Source: Neiella marina
Lineage (GTDB): Bacteria; Pseudomonadota; Gammaproteobacteria; Enterobacterales; Neiellaceae
Assembly (NCBI RefSeq): GCF_002165625.1
Contig: NZ_NGNS01000003.1
Location: 124,001-188,000 of the forward strand
DNA: 64,000 nt
Reading direction: 5' to 3'
Shown here piece after piece: positions 38,494-46,645 of the stretch (positions are counted from its first letter, which is position 1; each line of letters begins with the position of its first letter). A model generated the notes under the pieces. It was not told where the DNA came from and made no database searches. It saw only the letters and a list, made by a program, of their open reading frames with translations. The translations under genes and the position numbers were made by a program.

Positions 38494-39948
38494 TTACAGC
38501 AGCGCAGGGATGCCCGGTAACTGACCAACCAATGCCAGTGAGCCTACACAGACCACAAAGGCGATAAGCGGCAACCACAAGCCATCAAGCTTAGACAGCT
38601 GCTTTGGACGCTCTTTGTCACCAATCAAACCGAGATTATCGAGCAGCATGGTCAACGCCCAACCGAATACAGGGTTAACAAAGGCACAAGAGAAGATACA
38701 AATACCGGCGCTTTGCGAATTCTTTGAATCCTTAACCATTTGCATACCAGCTTCAAGCAATGGCAGGAATACACCAACCAACAGGGCAACGCGTAATACT
38801 GGCTCCCACATTGCCAAATCCATCGGGTAACCGAAGATACCAGCCAGAATACAGAGCAAACCAGTAAGGATTGCGCCACCAGGAATTGGCCGCTTAGCAA
38901 TCGCCGCAGGGATCATGTAAGTACCCCAAGAAGACGCCAAGTTACCGCCACCCAAACCAGCACCAACGATTTGGCGAATCGAAGCAACCGCCATGGTATC
39001 GTCAGCGTTCATCAATACTTTTTTCGCTTTTGGCGGGTAGTTCAGCTCTTGGAATACGCGGTGGCCCAATACATCAGGAGACCACATGGCAACAGCCAGT
39101 ACAGCGAAAGGAATGACCGCAATGTAGTGTTGCAAGCTTGGCCAACCGAGCTGCCAACCTGTGTCCTCACCCCACCAGTAGAATGGGTTCATGTTAGGCA
39201 GACCTGGCTCGGTAACGAACTCAAACGGCGCCCCCATGGCAAACGCAACAATACCGGCAATTGCAGAACACAAAGGAATTGCCAACCAACGCTTTTGGAT
39301 CCGCGCCAGATAAGCATAAAGAATAATGGTGACAACAATAACGCCAAACGACACTGCACTCATTTCAATGCTTGCCGCCCAGCTACCTAGTTTGCTGATT
39401 TGGCTGATGGTACCCACGGCACCAAGATAAATCAGCAAGCCCCCTCGGACCCCTTCACCGGTGGCGTTGACCAACCGCGAGCCACCTTTGGAGAAACTCA
39501 ATAACAAGCCGAACACACCAACCATCACACCAAGTGCCAGCGGGTGACCACCGGCCAACGCAATGAGCGGGATGAGCGGAATCATAGGGCCATGAGTACC
39601 GGCCAAGTTAGCCGCCGGATTTAAAATGGCAGAAAACAGCACGACAAACAGTGCACCGGCAATCAGTAGTTCAAAACGGACGTTTTCAGCAATGAATTCA
39701 GGAGACAAACCATACTGCGCAGCAAATGCTGCCACCATGGCTGTCACCATCACGATCTTACCGATCGTTGCTGCCAGCGCTGGCACCCAATCTTCAACTT
39801 CAATACCGAAGTCGCGAAATGGCAGGTTAATACCCCAACGCTTTACATTAGTAATTTCCAGCTCGTGATTGAGAAAGTCTTCGCGGCTGTCAAAAGATGC
39901 CGCCGGTCGGCGTCGATCCGCGTAACCCAATTCTCCAGAATCAGACAT
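38494..39948 (-). CDS. DUF3360 family inner-membrane permease
   Basis: 484 residues with about 12 hydrophobic helices and a hydrophilic N-terminal 45 residues (MSDSGELGYADRRRPAASFD). Sequence such as NPAANLAGTHGPMIPLIPLIALAGGHPLA and GAGLGGGNLASSWGTYMIPAA resembles the NCS2/SLC26 transporter superfamily fold, and I recognise it as the Vibrio-type DUF3360 family. The substrate is not known. It converges on a UlaR-like regulator and has a long leader with hairpins, hinting at controlled expression. Confidence 0.8.
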   Translation of the reverse strand: MSDSGELGYADRRRPAASFDSREDFLNHELEITNVKRWGINLPFRDFGIEVEDWVPALAATIGKIVMVTAMVAAFAAQYGLSPEFIAENVRFELLIAGALFVVLFSAILNPAANLAGTHGPMIPLIPLIALAGGHPLALGVMVGVFGLLLSFSKGGSRLVNATGEGVRGGLLIYLGAVGTISQISKLGSWAASIEMSAVSFGVIVVTIILYAYLARIQKRWLAIPLCSAIAGIVAFAMGAPFEFVTEPGLPNMNPFYWWGEDTGWQLGWPSLQHYIAVIPFAVLAVAMWSPDVLGHRVFQELNYPPKAKKVLMNADDTMAVASIRQIVGAGLGGGNLASSWGTYMIPAAIAKRPIPGGAILTGLLCILAGIFGYPMDLAMWEPVLRVALLVGVFLPLLEAGMQMVKDSKNSQSAGICIFSCAFVNPVFGWALTMLLDNLGLIGDKERPKQLSKLDGLWLPLIAFVVCVGSLALVGQLPGIPALL

Positions 39949-40374
39949 TTATTCTACCCTTACGTACTTGTTATAAATTTGTGCCACTTATTAGAGGGCT
40001 GTTAAGCGTTGAAAAGCTTACTGGGTTCCACCAAACGAAACTTGATCTGAACCTTAATTACATCGTTTTTTTGCAAATTTCATAAAGTCCGCGAGCCCAC
40101 ATAAAAAAAGCCGTTTTTTCGCCATTTTGGCGGCAAAACCGCCACAAATAACGTAATTTATTTACAGAATTGCGAAAATTGAGCAACAAATATACTGATT
40201 TATAAACATTTTTTACTGAGTTGAAAAACACCACCAAATGTTAATTTGCTGCAGAAATTAAGTGACTGCCGTCAGTTAAGTAACAGCATCTTTTGCTTGT
40301 CTTGAGATAGATCAGCATTTTGTGGTGAGACATTGGTCACACTGCAAACTCATTAATGCATCCGGAGCACAACA
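39949..40374. other. 426-bp divergent leader region with G/C hairpins
   Basis: It contains TGGCGG-CAAAA-CCGCCA (40128-40144) and an overlapping alternative pairing CGCCA-TTT-TGGCG (40120-40132). Read on the minus strand these are followed by CGGC and seven T, so an attenuator-like arrangement in the permease leader is possible but weak. The yecH side holds an FNR-like palindrome (40302-40315). The rest is AT-rich. Confidence 0.4.
40302..40315 (+). promoter_or_regulatory. FNR-box-like palindrome upstream of the YecH-family gene
   Basis: TTGAGATAGATCAG matches the FNR consensus TTGAT-N4-ATCAA at 8 of 10 positions, 60 bp before the start. This would fit anaerobic control, but one weak match is not proof. 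Confidence 0.35.
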
Positions 40375-40617
40375 ATGACTGATTCCATTCACGGCCACGA
40401 GGTAATGCACATGATGCTCGACTCAGAGCAGCAATTTACCCGCGCCACCTTGAAACAAGCGATCGAACAAAAATTTGGCGCTACGGCTAAGTTCCACACC
40501 TGCAGTGCCAGCGATATGAATGCCGACCAACTGATTGAGTTCCTCGCCGCTCGCGGTAAGTTTGTTGAATCTGAGCAAGGCTTTAATACCGCCGCAGAAA
40601 AGATCTGCAACCATTGA
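40375..40617 (+). CDS. yecH: YecH-family putative metal-binding protein (DUF2492)
   Basis: 80 residues, like E. coli YecH (79). Conserved SIHGHEVMHMM at the N-terminus, KFHTCSASDMNADQLIEFL in the middle and the C-terminal KICNH give His/Cys clusters thought to bind metal. Cytoplasmic; function unknown. The start ATG 40375 has CGGAG upstream. It is monocistronic with an FNR-like site in front. Confidence 0.9.
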   Translation: MTDSIHGHEVMHMMLDSEQQFTRATLKQAIEQKFGATAKFHTCSASDMNADQLIEFLAARGKFVESEQGFNTAAEKICNH

Positions 40618-40783
40618 TGACAACTCAGTCTGAGCCGAAGGAGTTCAGCGCCCTTGATGATCATCGATAGTGAATTAGTGTCGAAGCGCTACTGATTTTT
40701 AACGGTGGCAATGCTAGTCTGTCGCCAATATCAAAGAAGCCGTAGCCGCTTCGATCACTCAATCAACATTGGGCTCAATGGGT

Positions 40784-41683
40784 ATGAAGTTTTATCAGGC
40801 TCCGGCAGTTTTTTGTTTCGTCATTATTTGCCTGCTGAACGTCCCTGCGCCGCTTTTCGCCTGCGAACAACAGGTGACACACCCACCACTAGAATCAAGC
40901 AAAGACCAGCTGGTGTTTTCGTTGCTGAAACTGGCGCTAAGTAAAACCGATACTTCTTTTTGCTATCAACAAATGGAGTTGGTGGTGACAGAGGCCCGAA
41001 AATCGGCATTGATTGGCTCCAATCAACTCAGCGTACAATGGGCTAGCGCAGGCTCCAGTGCAGACACTTATGCTGATCCAATAAAACAGCCGATTTTCCT
41101 CGGCCTGACCGGTTTTCGCTTGTTAGTGATCCGTAATGGCGAACAACATCGCTTTGACCAAATTACTAATGCCAAGGGGCTTAAAGCGATGAAGGTTGGC
41201 CAAGGATTGTTTTGGGGCGATACCCAAATCCTTGAACGGGCCGGCTTTCAAGTTGTCACCTCAACTCAAGCGCGCCGACTTTGGAAGATGTTGGCCTCCA
41301 AGCGCTTTGATTACATCGCACTTGGCGCTCACGAACCATGGAAGGACATCGCGCTGCGCCCAGAGCTAAACCTCGCTGTCGAGCGCAACTTGTTGTTGGT
41401 CTATCCATCAGTGCTGTACTTCTACGTGAGTCCAGAACACCATCAGCTTGGTCAACTGATCGCTGATGGCATGCGTATGGCGCTGGCCGATGGCAGTTAT
41501 CAGCAACTGCTCTATCAATCTGAAATGATCCAGTCGTTACTGACTCATGCCAACATTACTGAGCGCCGCCAAATCCGAATTGACGATGCTCAGTTATTCG
41601 ATTTGCTGCCGCCGGGTTATGACATGCGCTTGCCTGAATTTCTCAAACAACCAGCAACAACGGCAAGCGACAACAGCCACTAA
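40784..41683 (+). CDS. Orphan periplasmic solute-binding protein, tandem copy 1
   Basis: About 299 residues from ATG 40784; ATG 40778 and TTG 40769 are in frame alternatives. The signal peptide ends near PAPLFA-CEQ. Type 2 periplasmic-binding fold with GLTGFRLLVIRNG, GQGLFWGDTQILERAGF and MALADGSYQQLLYQSEM. Two Cys (in ACEQQ and FCYQQ) are conserved with the next gene and suggest a disulfide. Roughly two thirds of residues are identical to copy 2 by eye. No permease is nearby. Related to the gene at 9.6 kb. Confidence 0.8.
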   Translation: MKFYQAPAVFCFVIICLLNVPAPLFACEQQVTHPPLESSKDQLVFSLLKLALSKTDTSFCYQQMELVVTEARKSALIGSNQLSVQWASAGSSADTYADPIKQPIFLGLTGFRLLVIRNGEQHRFDQITNAKGLKAMKVGQGLFWGDTQILERAGFQVVTSTQARRLWKMLASKRFDYIALGAHEPWKDIALRPELNLAVERNLLLVYPSVLYFYVSPEHHQLGQLIADGMRMALADGSYQQLLYQSEMIQSLLTHANITERRQIRIDDAQLFDLLPPGYDMRLPEFLKQPATTASDNSH

Positions 41684-41756
41684 ACTTGAAGTTGATCAAG
41701 AGGTTTGACCGTCATTAACTATACTGGAAATGTTTTAGTTAGCAGGGCAGCAATTC

Positions 41757-42671
41757 ATGGGGTGGAAGCAATTCGTTAAGGACACACGTTATCTTGCCGT
41801 CATCCTACTGCTGGTATCTACACCGAGCATCAGTGTTGCTTGTGAACTCACCATCACCCACCCCAAATTAGAAACTCGCAAAAGTGAACTGGTGTTATCA
41901 CTGCTAAAACTCGCTCTGAGTAAAACCAGCACCGACGTTTGCTATCAGCCCTTACCTATCTTTGTCACCGACGGACGCAAGGCTGCTCTGGTTAACAAGG
42001 GCGTGCTCAGCGTCCATTGGGCAAGCGCTGGGTTCAGCGCCGATGAATATGTTGAGCCCGTTAAGCAGCCGATTTTTATGGGGTTGACCGGATTTCGACT
42101 GTTCGTGATTCGCCAGGGGGAACAGTCGCGTTTCGACAACATCTACTCAATCGAACCGCTGAAACAGTTAAAAGTAGGCCAAGGCGCATTCTGGGGCGAC
42201 ACCCAGATCCTCAAACGAGCAGGCTTTGCAGTGGTTACCGCAGCCAAAAACGAAGCACTTTGGAAAATGCTGGTCACCAAACGATTTGATTACATGCCAC
42301 TGGGAGCACACGAGCCGTGGCTCGATTTAGCCATTCGCGAGGACATGGGGCTGACGGTGGAACAGAACATATTGCTGGTCTATCCGTTGGTGCTCTACTT
42401 TTACGTTGCCGCCGATCAGCCTGAGCTAAAAGCACTCATTGAGCAGGGCATGAAAATGGCCATGGCAGATGGCAGCTATCAAGCCAAGCTTTATCACTCA
42501 GAGATCATTCAAGCCATGCTGGCACAGGCTAATGTTTTGCAGCGCAAGCAGCTTTACATTGACGATGCAGAACAAGCCAAACTGCTACCTGATGGCTACA
42601 AGATGAAGTTACCTGATTTTCTATTCAACCCGCCAGCTGACTTAGTCACCGATGAGCCACGCAAGGATTAA
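41757..42671 (+). CDS. Orphan periplasmic solute-binding protein, tandem copy 2
   Basis: 304 residues, ATG 41757 with AGGG upstream. Signal peptide ending near SISVA-CEL. It shares with copy 1 the segments LVLSLLKLALSKT, QPIFMGLTGFRLFVIRQGEQ, GQGAFWGDTQILKRAGF, RFDYMPLGAHEPW and MAMADGSYQAKLYHSEI, plus the Cys pair (ACEL, VCYQ). It is a clear tandem duplication. Ligand unknown; probably amino-acid-like by fold. Followed by a long imperfect hairpin. Confidence 0.82.
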   Translation: MGWKQFVKDTRYLAVILLLVSTPSISVACELTITHPKLETRKSELVLSLLKLALSKTSTDVCYQPLPIFVTDGRKAALVNKGVLSVHWASAGFSADEYVEPVKQPIFMGLTGFRLFVIRQGEQSRFDNIYSIEPLKQLKVGQGAFWGDTQILKRAGFAVVTAAKNEALWKMLVTKRFDYMPLGAHEPWLDLAIREDMGLTVEQNILLVYPLVLYFYVAADQPELKALIEQGMKMAMADGSYQAKLYHSEIIQAMLAQANVLQRKQLYIDDAEQAKLLPDGYKMKLPDFLFNPPADLVTDEPRKD

Positions 42672-42682
42672 ATCGGCTTGGA

Positions 42683-42730
42683 GTGTTGGCCCTCACCAGA
42701 TAGCTTACGCTATGAGGATTTGGGCAACAC
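42683..42730 (+). terminator. Long imperfect hairpin after the tandem binding-protein genes
   Basis: GTGTTG (42683-42688) and CAACAC (42725-42730) enclose CCTCA, ATAGC-TTAC-GCTAT and GAGG. It starts 11 bp past the stop. No T-tract follows, so termination is uncertain. Confidence 0.45.
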
Positions 42731-42748
42731 GGTATTGCATCCGACGGA

Positions 42749-43165
42749 CTACTGACGAGCAGCATTTTTCTTTGCTGATTTCCAACAGTAGTTCGCTGCA
42801 GGAAAAAGCAATATGAAAATCAATATGCCCAACACGCCATTTTCTATATTGCCAGCTGAGAGCGAGTAAAAAATGCTCGCCACTACACCGCCTCCAACCA
42901 TTAAAAATATGCATAGCATTGAAAATGGAGAAAGTAAGTAAGCATCTTGTTTTGTTGAGCAACCAAGAAGTTGATAGCTCAATTTTCCAAACCACGCTGC
43001 AAGCAGCGCAATTGCAGTGCAAAACATCAATATGTCGGCAGAGAAGCGTCCATATGCTTGGTACACGACAAAACCGAGAAGAGATAACAAAGCAAAACAA
43101 ATCAGTGAAGTGAGCAAGCCAACACCAGCAGTATAGAAACTGCCAACACGTTGTTCTAAGTCCAT
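42749..43165 (-). CDS. Small four-helix membrane protein, unknown
   Basis: 138 residues with four hydrophobic segments (FYTAGVGLLTSLICFALLSLL, DILMFCTAIALLAAWFG, SPFSMLCIFLMVGGGVVASIFY, GILIFILLFPAANYCW) and a basic C-terminus. No family recognised. More AT-rich than the flanking genes and the last of five small minus-strand genes in a cassette-like patch. Confidence 0.6.
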   Translation of the reverse strand: MDLEQRVGSFYTAGVGLLTSLICFALLSLLGFVVYQAYGRFSADILMFCTAIALLAAWFGKLSYQLLGCSTKQDAYLLSPFSMLCIFLMVGGGVVASIFYSLSAGNIENGVLGILIFILLFPAANYCWKSAKKNAARQ

Positions 43166-43194
43166 ATAGAATCCTTATCTGGCATAGATTGGCG

Positions 43195-43620
43195 TCATAA
43201 ATCTTTAGCTAAACAATACGTTGTATGACCCTTGGGATAATCAGGTAACTGACCAAACACCTTGTACCCAAGCTTTTCATAAAAGCCTTTGGCTTGAAAA
43301 TCTAATGTCTCAGCTCGTATGTATTGGAAGCCTTTTGATTTTGCATAGGACTCCACTTGAGCCATTAACTTTGAGCCTACTCCGCTGCCACGAGTTTCTT
43401 CTGACAACCACAACAACTCAACAATACAATAATTCCAAAACGCGGTTGCTCGAACACCGCCTACCACCTCGTTGTGATTATTGCGAACAAAAACGGCAAA
43501 CTTGGTATCCGGCTCAAAGACAACTTCATCCGGCAGATGCAGCTGATTGTAACTTTGAATACCTTGGCTGATTGTTTCAAGGTCTGCGTGAGCTGGCATT
43601 GTCGCTAGTTCAATCTTCAA
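43195..43620 (-). CDS. GNAT family N-acetyltransferase
   Basis: About 141 residues from TTG 43620, chosen because GGAG lies six bases upstream and the protein then begins KIELATMPAHADLETI; a TTG 18 bp further up is possible. The acetyl-CoA-binding motif is in ETRGSGVGSKLMAQVESYAKSKG, followed by FYEKLGYKVFGQLPDYPKGHT. Substrate unknown. This family is typical of accessory gene cassettes. Confidence 0.8.
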   Translation of the reverse strand: MKIELATMPAHADLETISQGIQSYNQLHLPDEVVFEPDTKFAVFVRNNHNEVVGGVRATAFWNYCIVELLWLSEETRGSGVGSKLMAQVESYAKSKGFQYIRAETLDFQAKGFYEKLGYKVFGQLPDYPKGHTTYCLAKDL

Positions 43621-43688
43621 CGGAGGCTCCAATTTCAAATCTTAGCTGGGATACCAAAGCAACCAGAAGCCCCACGGAGCTCTACTCT

Positions 43689-44129
43689 TCACGGACTAGA
43701 CTTGATGCCTTGGTGACGTCCCGATACATCAAGTTGCTGATTAATCTGTTTTACTTCCTCAGCTGTCAGTTCACCATAAAATTTGGGATAGGGCCAACCA
43801 TATCCCCAACGAAAAGTGGTTGGAAAAAAAGGCGAGCCACCAACTCTTACACCGGCAAGCATCAAAACAGCGATTTCTTCTTCTCCAACAGAAGCAACAC
43901 ACTCCTTCAATGCTAAGTCAGCATTTTCACGCTCCGAATACGTCCCGCCTTTCCAATACGCAAAATCGTGTGCAACACAACAACTAAGCCAAAGCTCATT
44001 TTGTTCAAGTGTTCCATCAGGGAATGCACTGCAGCCATCACTAACAAAAGGTTTGAGCTCTCCACCTATCATCTTCATCAGCGTTAACGCAGACAAGGCA
44101 CCAAGCCCAATAAGGACTTTCAACTTCAC
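43689..44129 (-). CDS. Phospholipase A2-like secreted or membrane-anchored protein
   Basis: About 146 residues from GTG 44129 (GAGG upstream). An N-terminal hydrophobic segment (VLIGLGALSALTL) could anchor or export it. SDGCSAFPDGT is followed by SCCVAHDFAYWKGG (Cys50, Cys51, His54, Asp55, Tyr58 in this numbering), which recalls the phospholipase A2 active-site helix CCxxHDxxY. A further Cys follows in LKECV. The calcium loop is not classical. Catalysis is inferred from motif only. No neighbours explain it. Confidence 0.5.
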   Translation of the reverse strand: MKLKVLIGLGALSALTLMKMIGGELKPFVSDGCSAFPDGTLEQNELWLSCCVAHDFAYWKGGTYSERENADLALKECVASVGEEEIAVLMLAGVRVGGSPFFPTTFRWGYGWPYPKFYGELTAEEVKQINQQLDVSGRHQGIKSSP

Positions 44130-44180
44130 AAACAGATACCTCACCAAAGGACCATGTAGCTTTATGATATAACCACGCGT

Positions 44181-44645
44181 TTAGCCAAATTTAATGCCTT
44201 TTGACAATACAACATCCGAACCTGGGCAATCATATGCGGTGAATGTGGGACGGCATTGACTGTCAGCGCTTTCAAAACAAAAGTCGAAACGAGTCTGCGT
44301 TTTCACTGGCGTGCTAGTAAGGCCCTTGGCTAACGATGACCACTTCCAGTTTTCAACAACGGCTTTTGCAGATTTTCCGAAGTGTCTATTTGATGCTGCA
44401 ATTATTTGAACATTGGTCACTTCATTTGCGGGTGATATGACGTATTCAACCGTGGCACAACCTTCCTCGCCATTCATTGCGGCCTTTTCCGGGTATCGAG
44501 CAGGAAAGCGTTCCAAGCCAGACCACTGTTCGGTCTGAAGCAAGCCATCTTCGACACTCAACTGCGAATAATCATTAGCTGGCTCGACAGTAGAGCAAGA
44601 AGCTAATAAACACAGTGAAGCAGACAATGTTGTTAATTTTTTCAT
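44181..44645 (-). CDS. Lipoprotein with a stand-alone TonB C-terminal-like domain
   Basis: 154 residues from ATG 44645. The signal peptide has a lipobox (CLLASC), so it is predicted to be lipidated. The region FPARYPEKAAMNGEEGCATVEYVISPANEVTNV through AVVENWKWSS follows the TonB_C pattern (R-Y-P, G, V, and W near the end). It lacks the TM helix and Pro-rich spacer of true TonB, so it is unlikely to energise receptors alone. Cys residues in the tail may form disulfides. Confidence 0.7.
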   Translation of the reverse strand: MKKLTTLSASLCLLASCSTVEPANDYSQLSVEDGLLQTEQWSGLERFPARYPEKAAMNGEEGCATVEYVISPANEVTNVQIIAASNRHFGKSAKAVVENWKWSSLAKGLTSTPVKTQTRFDFCFESADSQCRPTFTAYDCPGSDVVLSKGIKFG

Positions 44646-44680
44646 AATGTTACGTTCCATGTATTGAGCCCTGTTAATGG

Positions 44681-44739
44681 GCAAAACGCTTTAAGAAGGG
44701 CCGCCAATTACGACCTTCCGCTTGCTCGACTTGTTATGT
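44681..44739 (-). repeat. attC-like integron recombination site, tentative
   Basis: On the minus strand it starts ACATAACAAGTCGAGCAAGC and ends CTTAAAGCGTTTTGC: an R''-like ATAAC plus AA, an L''-like CAAGC, a GAAGG/CCTTC stem, and an L'/R'-like end. At 59 bp it is at the lower size limit. It lies just after the HxlR gene and before the TonB-domain gene, the position expected for a cassette boundary. Similarity is by eye. Confidence 0.33.
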
Positions 44740-44784
44740 GCGTGTTGATGTCTCACTGATTTCAAGCCGATATTCTTGGTAAAA

Positions 44785-45192
44785 TTAGTTTCTCTCATCG
44801 TAGGCCTTTCGTGAACGTTTGATCTCGCCATGGTGAGTTTCCGCCCAGGAAACTAATTGATATAGGGGTTTGACTATATCCCTTCCCATGCTTGTCAGCT
44901 CGTACTCCACCTTTACTGGTACTTCGGGATAGACAGTTCTATTTACATACCCTTCTCGCTCCAGATCACGCAGGGTTTGTGTAAGCATACGCTGAGAGAT
45001 TCCTACCACTCTGGATTTAAGGGAGTTAAACCTATCAGCACCTTCGACAAGGGCAAACAAAATAAGTACTGACCATTTGTCGCCGATCTGGGCAACCACA
45101 TTACGAATGGGGCAATCATCGCTATTATGAAACACCCGCTTTTTAGTGCTCTCTGTGCTGACCGTCTTCGTTTTTCTTATAGATTTCGCCAC
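44785..45192 (-). CDS. HxlR-family transcriptional regulator
   Basis: About 135 residues from GTG 45192 (AGAGG eight bases upstream). Winged-helix HxlR pattern: CPIRNVVAQIGDKWSVLILFAL with the N-terminal Cys, RFNSLKSRVVGISQRMLTQTLRDLEREGYV, and YELTSMGRDIVKPL. Such regulators often sense reactive electrophiles or quinones via the Cys. It is divergent from the SnoaL-like gene 150 bp away, which is its likely target. Confidence 0.88.
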   Translation of the reverse strand: MAKSIRKTKTVSTESTKKRVFHNSDDCPIRNVVAQIGDKWSVLILFALVEGADRFNSLKSRVVGISQRMLTQTLRDLEREGYVNRTVYPEVPVKVEYELTSMGRDIVKPLYQLVSWAETHHGEIKRSRKAYDERN

Positions 45193-45342
45193 GTAGTAGG
45201 CCTCTTGCAAACTTCTATTTGTGGGTTACCAAAATGTGCCTAGATAACTTTATAGTGCCTTCTTGTAATGCAAGTTACTAATAAATACCATGATGCACAA
45301 TTGATACTTACATGTTGCAAGCTACATCAAACGGAACAACTT

Positions 45343-45885
45343 ATGTTGAAAATCATTACATCGACGCTGCTAATTTTGGCAAGCACTAGTGCTTTTGCGC
45401 AAAATTCAGACAAGTTGGTTATTAACCTAGAATCACTTCAGAAACCCGGCTGGACACAGCAAGAACTCGCAAACGCCGCCTTAGTTACTGATTTTGTTCA
45501 AAACCTAATGAACAACCATAACTTCGATTACATATTGGCGCAGTATAACGATAGCTCGTATGTTCAGCACAACCGGAACCTGCCCGATAAAATCACAGGT
45601 TTAGTGAGTTTTTTAAGCGAGTTTGTTGAGGATTACCCTGATTACACCTATGACGTCAAACACATCTATGTTGACGGCGATTACGTTATTTTTCATTCCC
45701 ATGCCACGCTAAAGAAAGATGACCGAGGTAATGATCAAAAAGGGATGAACATTATTGATACTTGGCGGATCGAAAACGGAAAAATCGTAGAGCATTGGGA
45801 CTCAATTCAAGCTCTTGATACCTTTATGCGATTTTATTCGTTGGTTAGCGGCGGCAATATTGAGAATAGCAATGGGGTTTTTTAA
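45343..45885 (+). CDS. Exported SnoaL-like protein
   Basis: 180 residues from ATG 45343, which starts a clean signal peptide (MLKIITSTLLILASTSAFA). The mature part has the SnoaL/NTF2-like pattern: LVTDFVQNLMNNHNFDYILAQY, YVQHNRNLPDKITGL, YVDGDYVIFHSHA and IIDTWRIENGKIVEHWDSIQ. Related proteins are cyclases or isomerases, or simply bind small molecules. It is divergent from the HxlR regulator, a common pairing for inducible detoxification genes. Confidence 0.85.
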   Translation: MLKIITSTLLILASTSAFAQNSDKLVINLESLQKPGWTQQELANAALVTDFVQNLMNNHNFDYILAQYNDSSYVQHNRNLPDKITGLVSFLSEFVEDYPDYTYDVKHIYVDGDYVIFHSHATLKKDDRGNDQKGMNIIDTWRIENGKIVEHWDSIQALDTFMRFYSLVSGGNIENSNGVF

Positions 45886-45957
45886 TCGAATAATGGTAGC
45901 AATGCTGAATCTCAGCAGAAGCACGTAGACATCACTAAATGTGTTCAGAGCTTCCAC

Positions 45958-46365
45958 TTAGCTAGATGGGAACGTTTCAAAGTTCGGAATATTTGATGGT
46001 AAAACAGCCCATTTCGGCGCAGATGCGGTGAAAATTGCCATCTTGGGAGCTAAATGATCGCCTGTGTCAAATGATGGGCCATTGATAGTGAAGAACTTAC
46101 CTATGGTGATGTCTGCGCATACCGTTACACCGCAATCTGGGCAATAGTGATTGTGAACATCTTCGCCTGAACTCCCTTTACGAGTGAACGTCTTCGTCTC
46201 TGCGCCTGTGAACTTGAAGTTATCGTACGAGTACCAAACACCAAACCATTTATCGCCACCTGTGCGCTTTTGGCAATCGGAGCAATAACAAAACATTTGA
46301 TTCATTGGTTCACCAGTTACTTCGTAGCGAACCTTTCCACACTGACAACCACCCGCTTTAACCAT
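45958..46365 (-). CDS. GFA/CENP-V family zinc protein
   Basis: 135 residues from ATG 46365 (AGAGAGG upstream). Zinc-binding cysteines are in GGCQCGKVRYE, MFCYCSDCQKRTGG and HYCPDCGVTV, the glutathione-dependent formaldehyde-activating (GFA) fold. These small proteins are often called S-(hydroxymethyl)glutathione synthase-like, but the activity is doubtful. A very common cargo of gene cassettes. Perfect GTTAGGC and GTTAGGT core motifs lie about 90 bp upstream on its strand. Confidence 0.88.
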   Translation of the reverse strand: MVKAGGCQCGKVRYEVTGEPMNQMFCYCSDCQKRTGGDKWFGVWYSYDNFKFTGAETKTFTRKGSSGEDVHNHYCPDCGVTVCADITIGKFFTINGPSFDTGDHLAPKMAIFTASAPKWAVLPSNIPNFETFPSS

Positions 46366-46449
46366 AGATGCCTCTCTAAACCTGAGTTTTTGAAAACTAT
46401 TTAAGGATAGTATTAATGATTCAAATTCATAGTGTTCGGTTGTCCCATC

Positions 46450-46466
46450 GCCTAACAACACCTAAC
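46450..46466 (-). repeat. Paired GTTRRRY integron core-site motifs
   Basis: On the minus strand GTTAGGT (46466-46460) and GTTAGGC (46456-46450) both match the integrase core consensus GTTRRRY and lie upstream of the GFA gene, where a cassette junction would be. Seven-base motifs are weak evidence on their own. Confidence 0.3.
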
Positions 46467-46612
46467 GAATGATATGGACGGCTCCGAGGTTGGAAAAGAA
46501 TCAGTCTTGGAAGGTGGCATTGCTGAGCGGAGTCATCCGGTCATTAATTTAACCGGAAAGCCCTCTCTGATACTCGATTGATTCGCCAATAATCAGCAAT
46601 GCGTTGGGTGAC

Positions 46613-46639
46613 AGCCCGCTCTGATGGTCACAGCGGGCT
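46613..46639 (-). terminator. Hairpin after the rimK operon
   Basis: AGCCCGCT (46613-46620) and AGCGGGCT (46632-46639) form a perfect 8-bp stem just past the protease stop. No T-tract, so a weak or Rho-assisted terminator. Confidence 0.5.
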
Positions 46640-46645
46640 AGGTAC

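Noticed and set aside
42705-43100. 131-residue minus-strand frame over the small membrane-protein gene
   Set aside because: It is another frame of the same strand; the 138-residue frame has four proper membrane helices and a better start.
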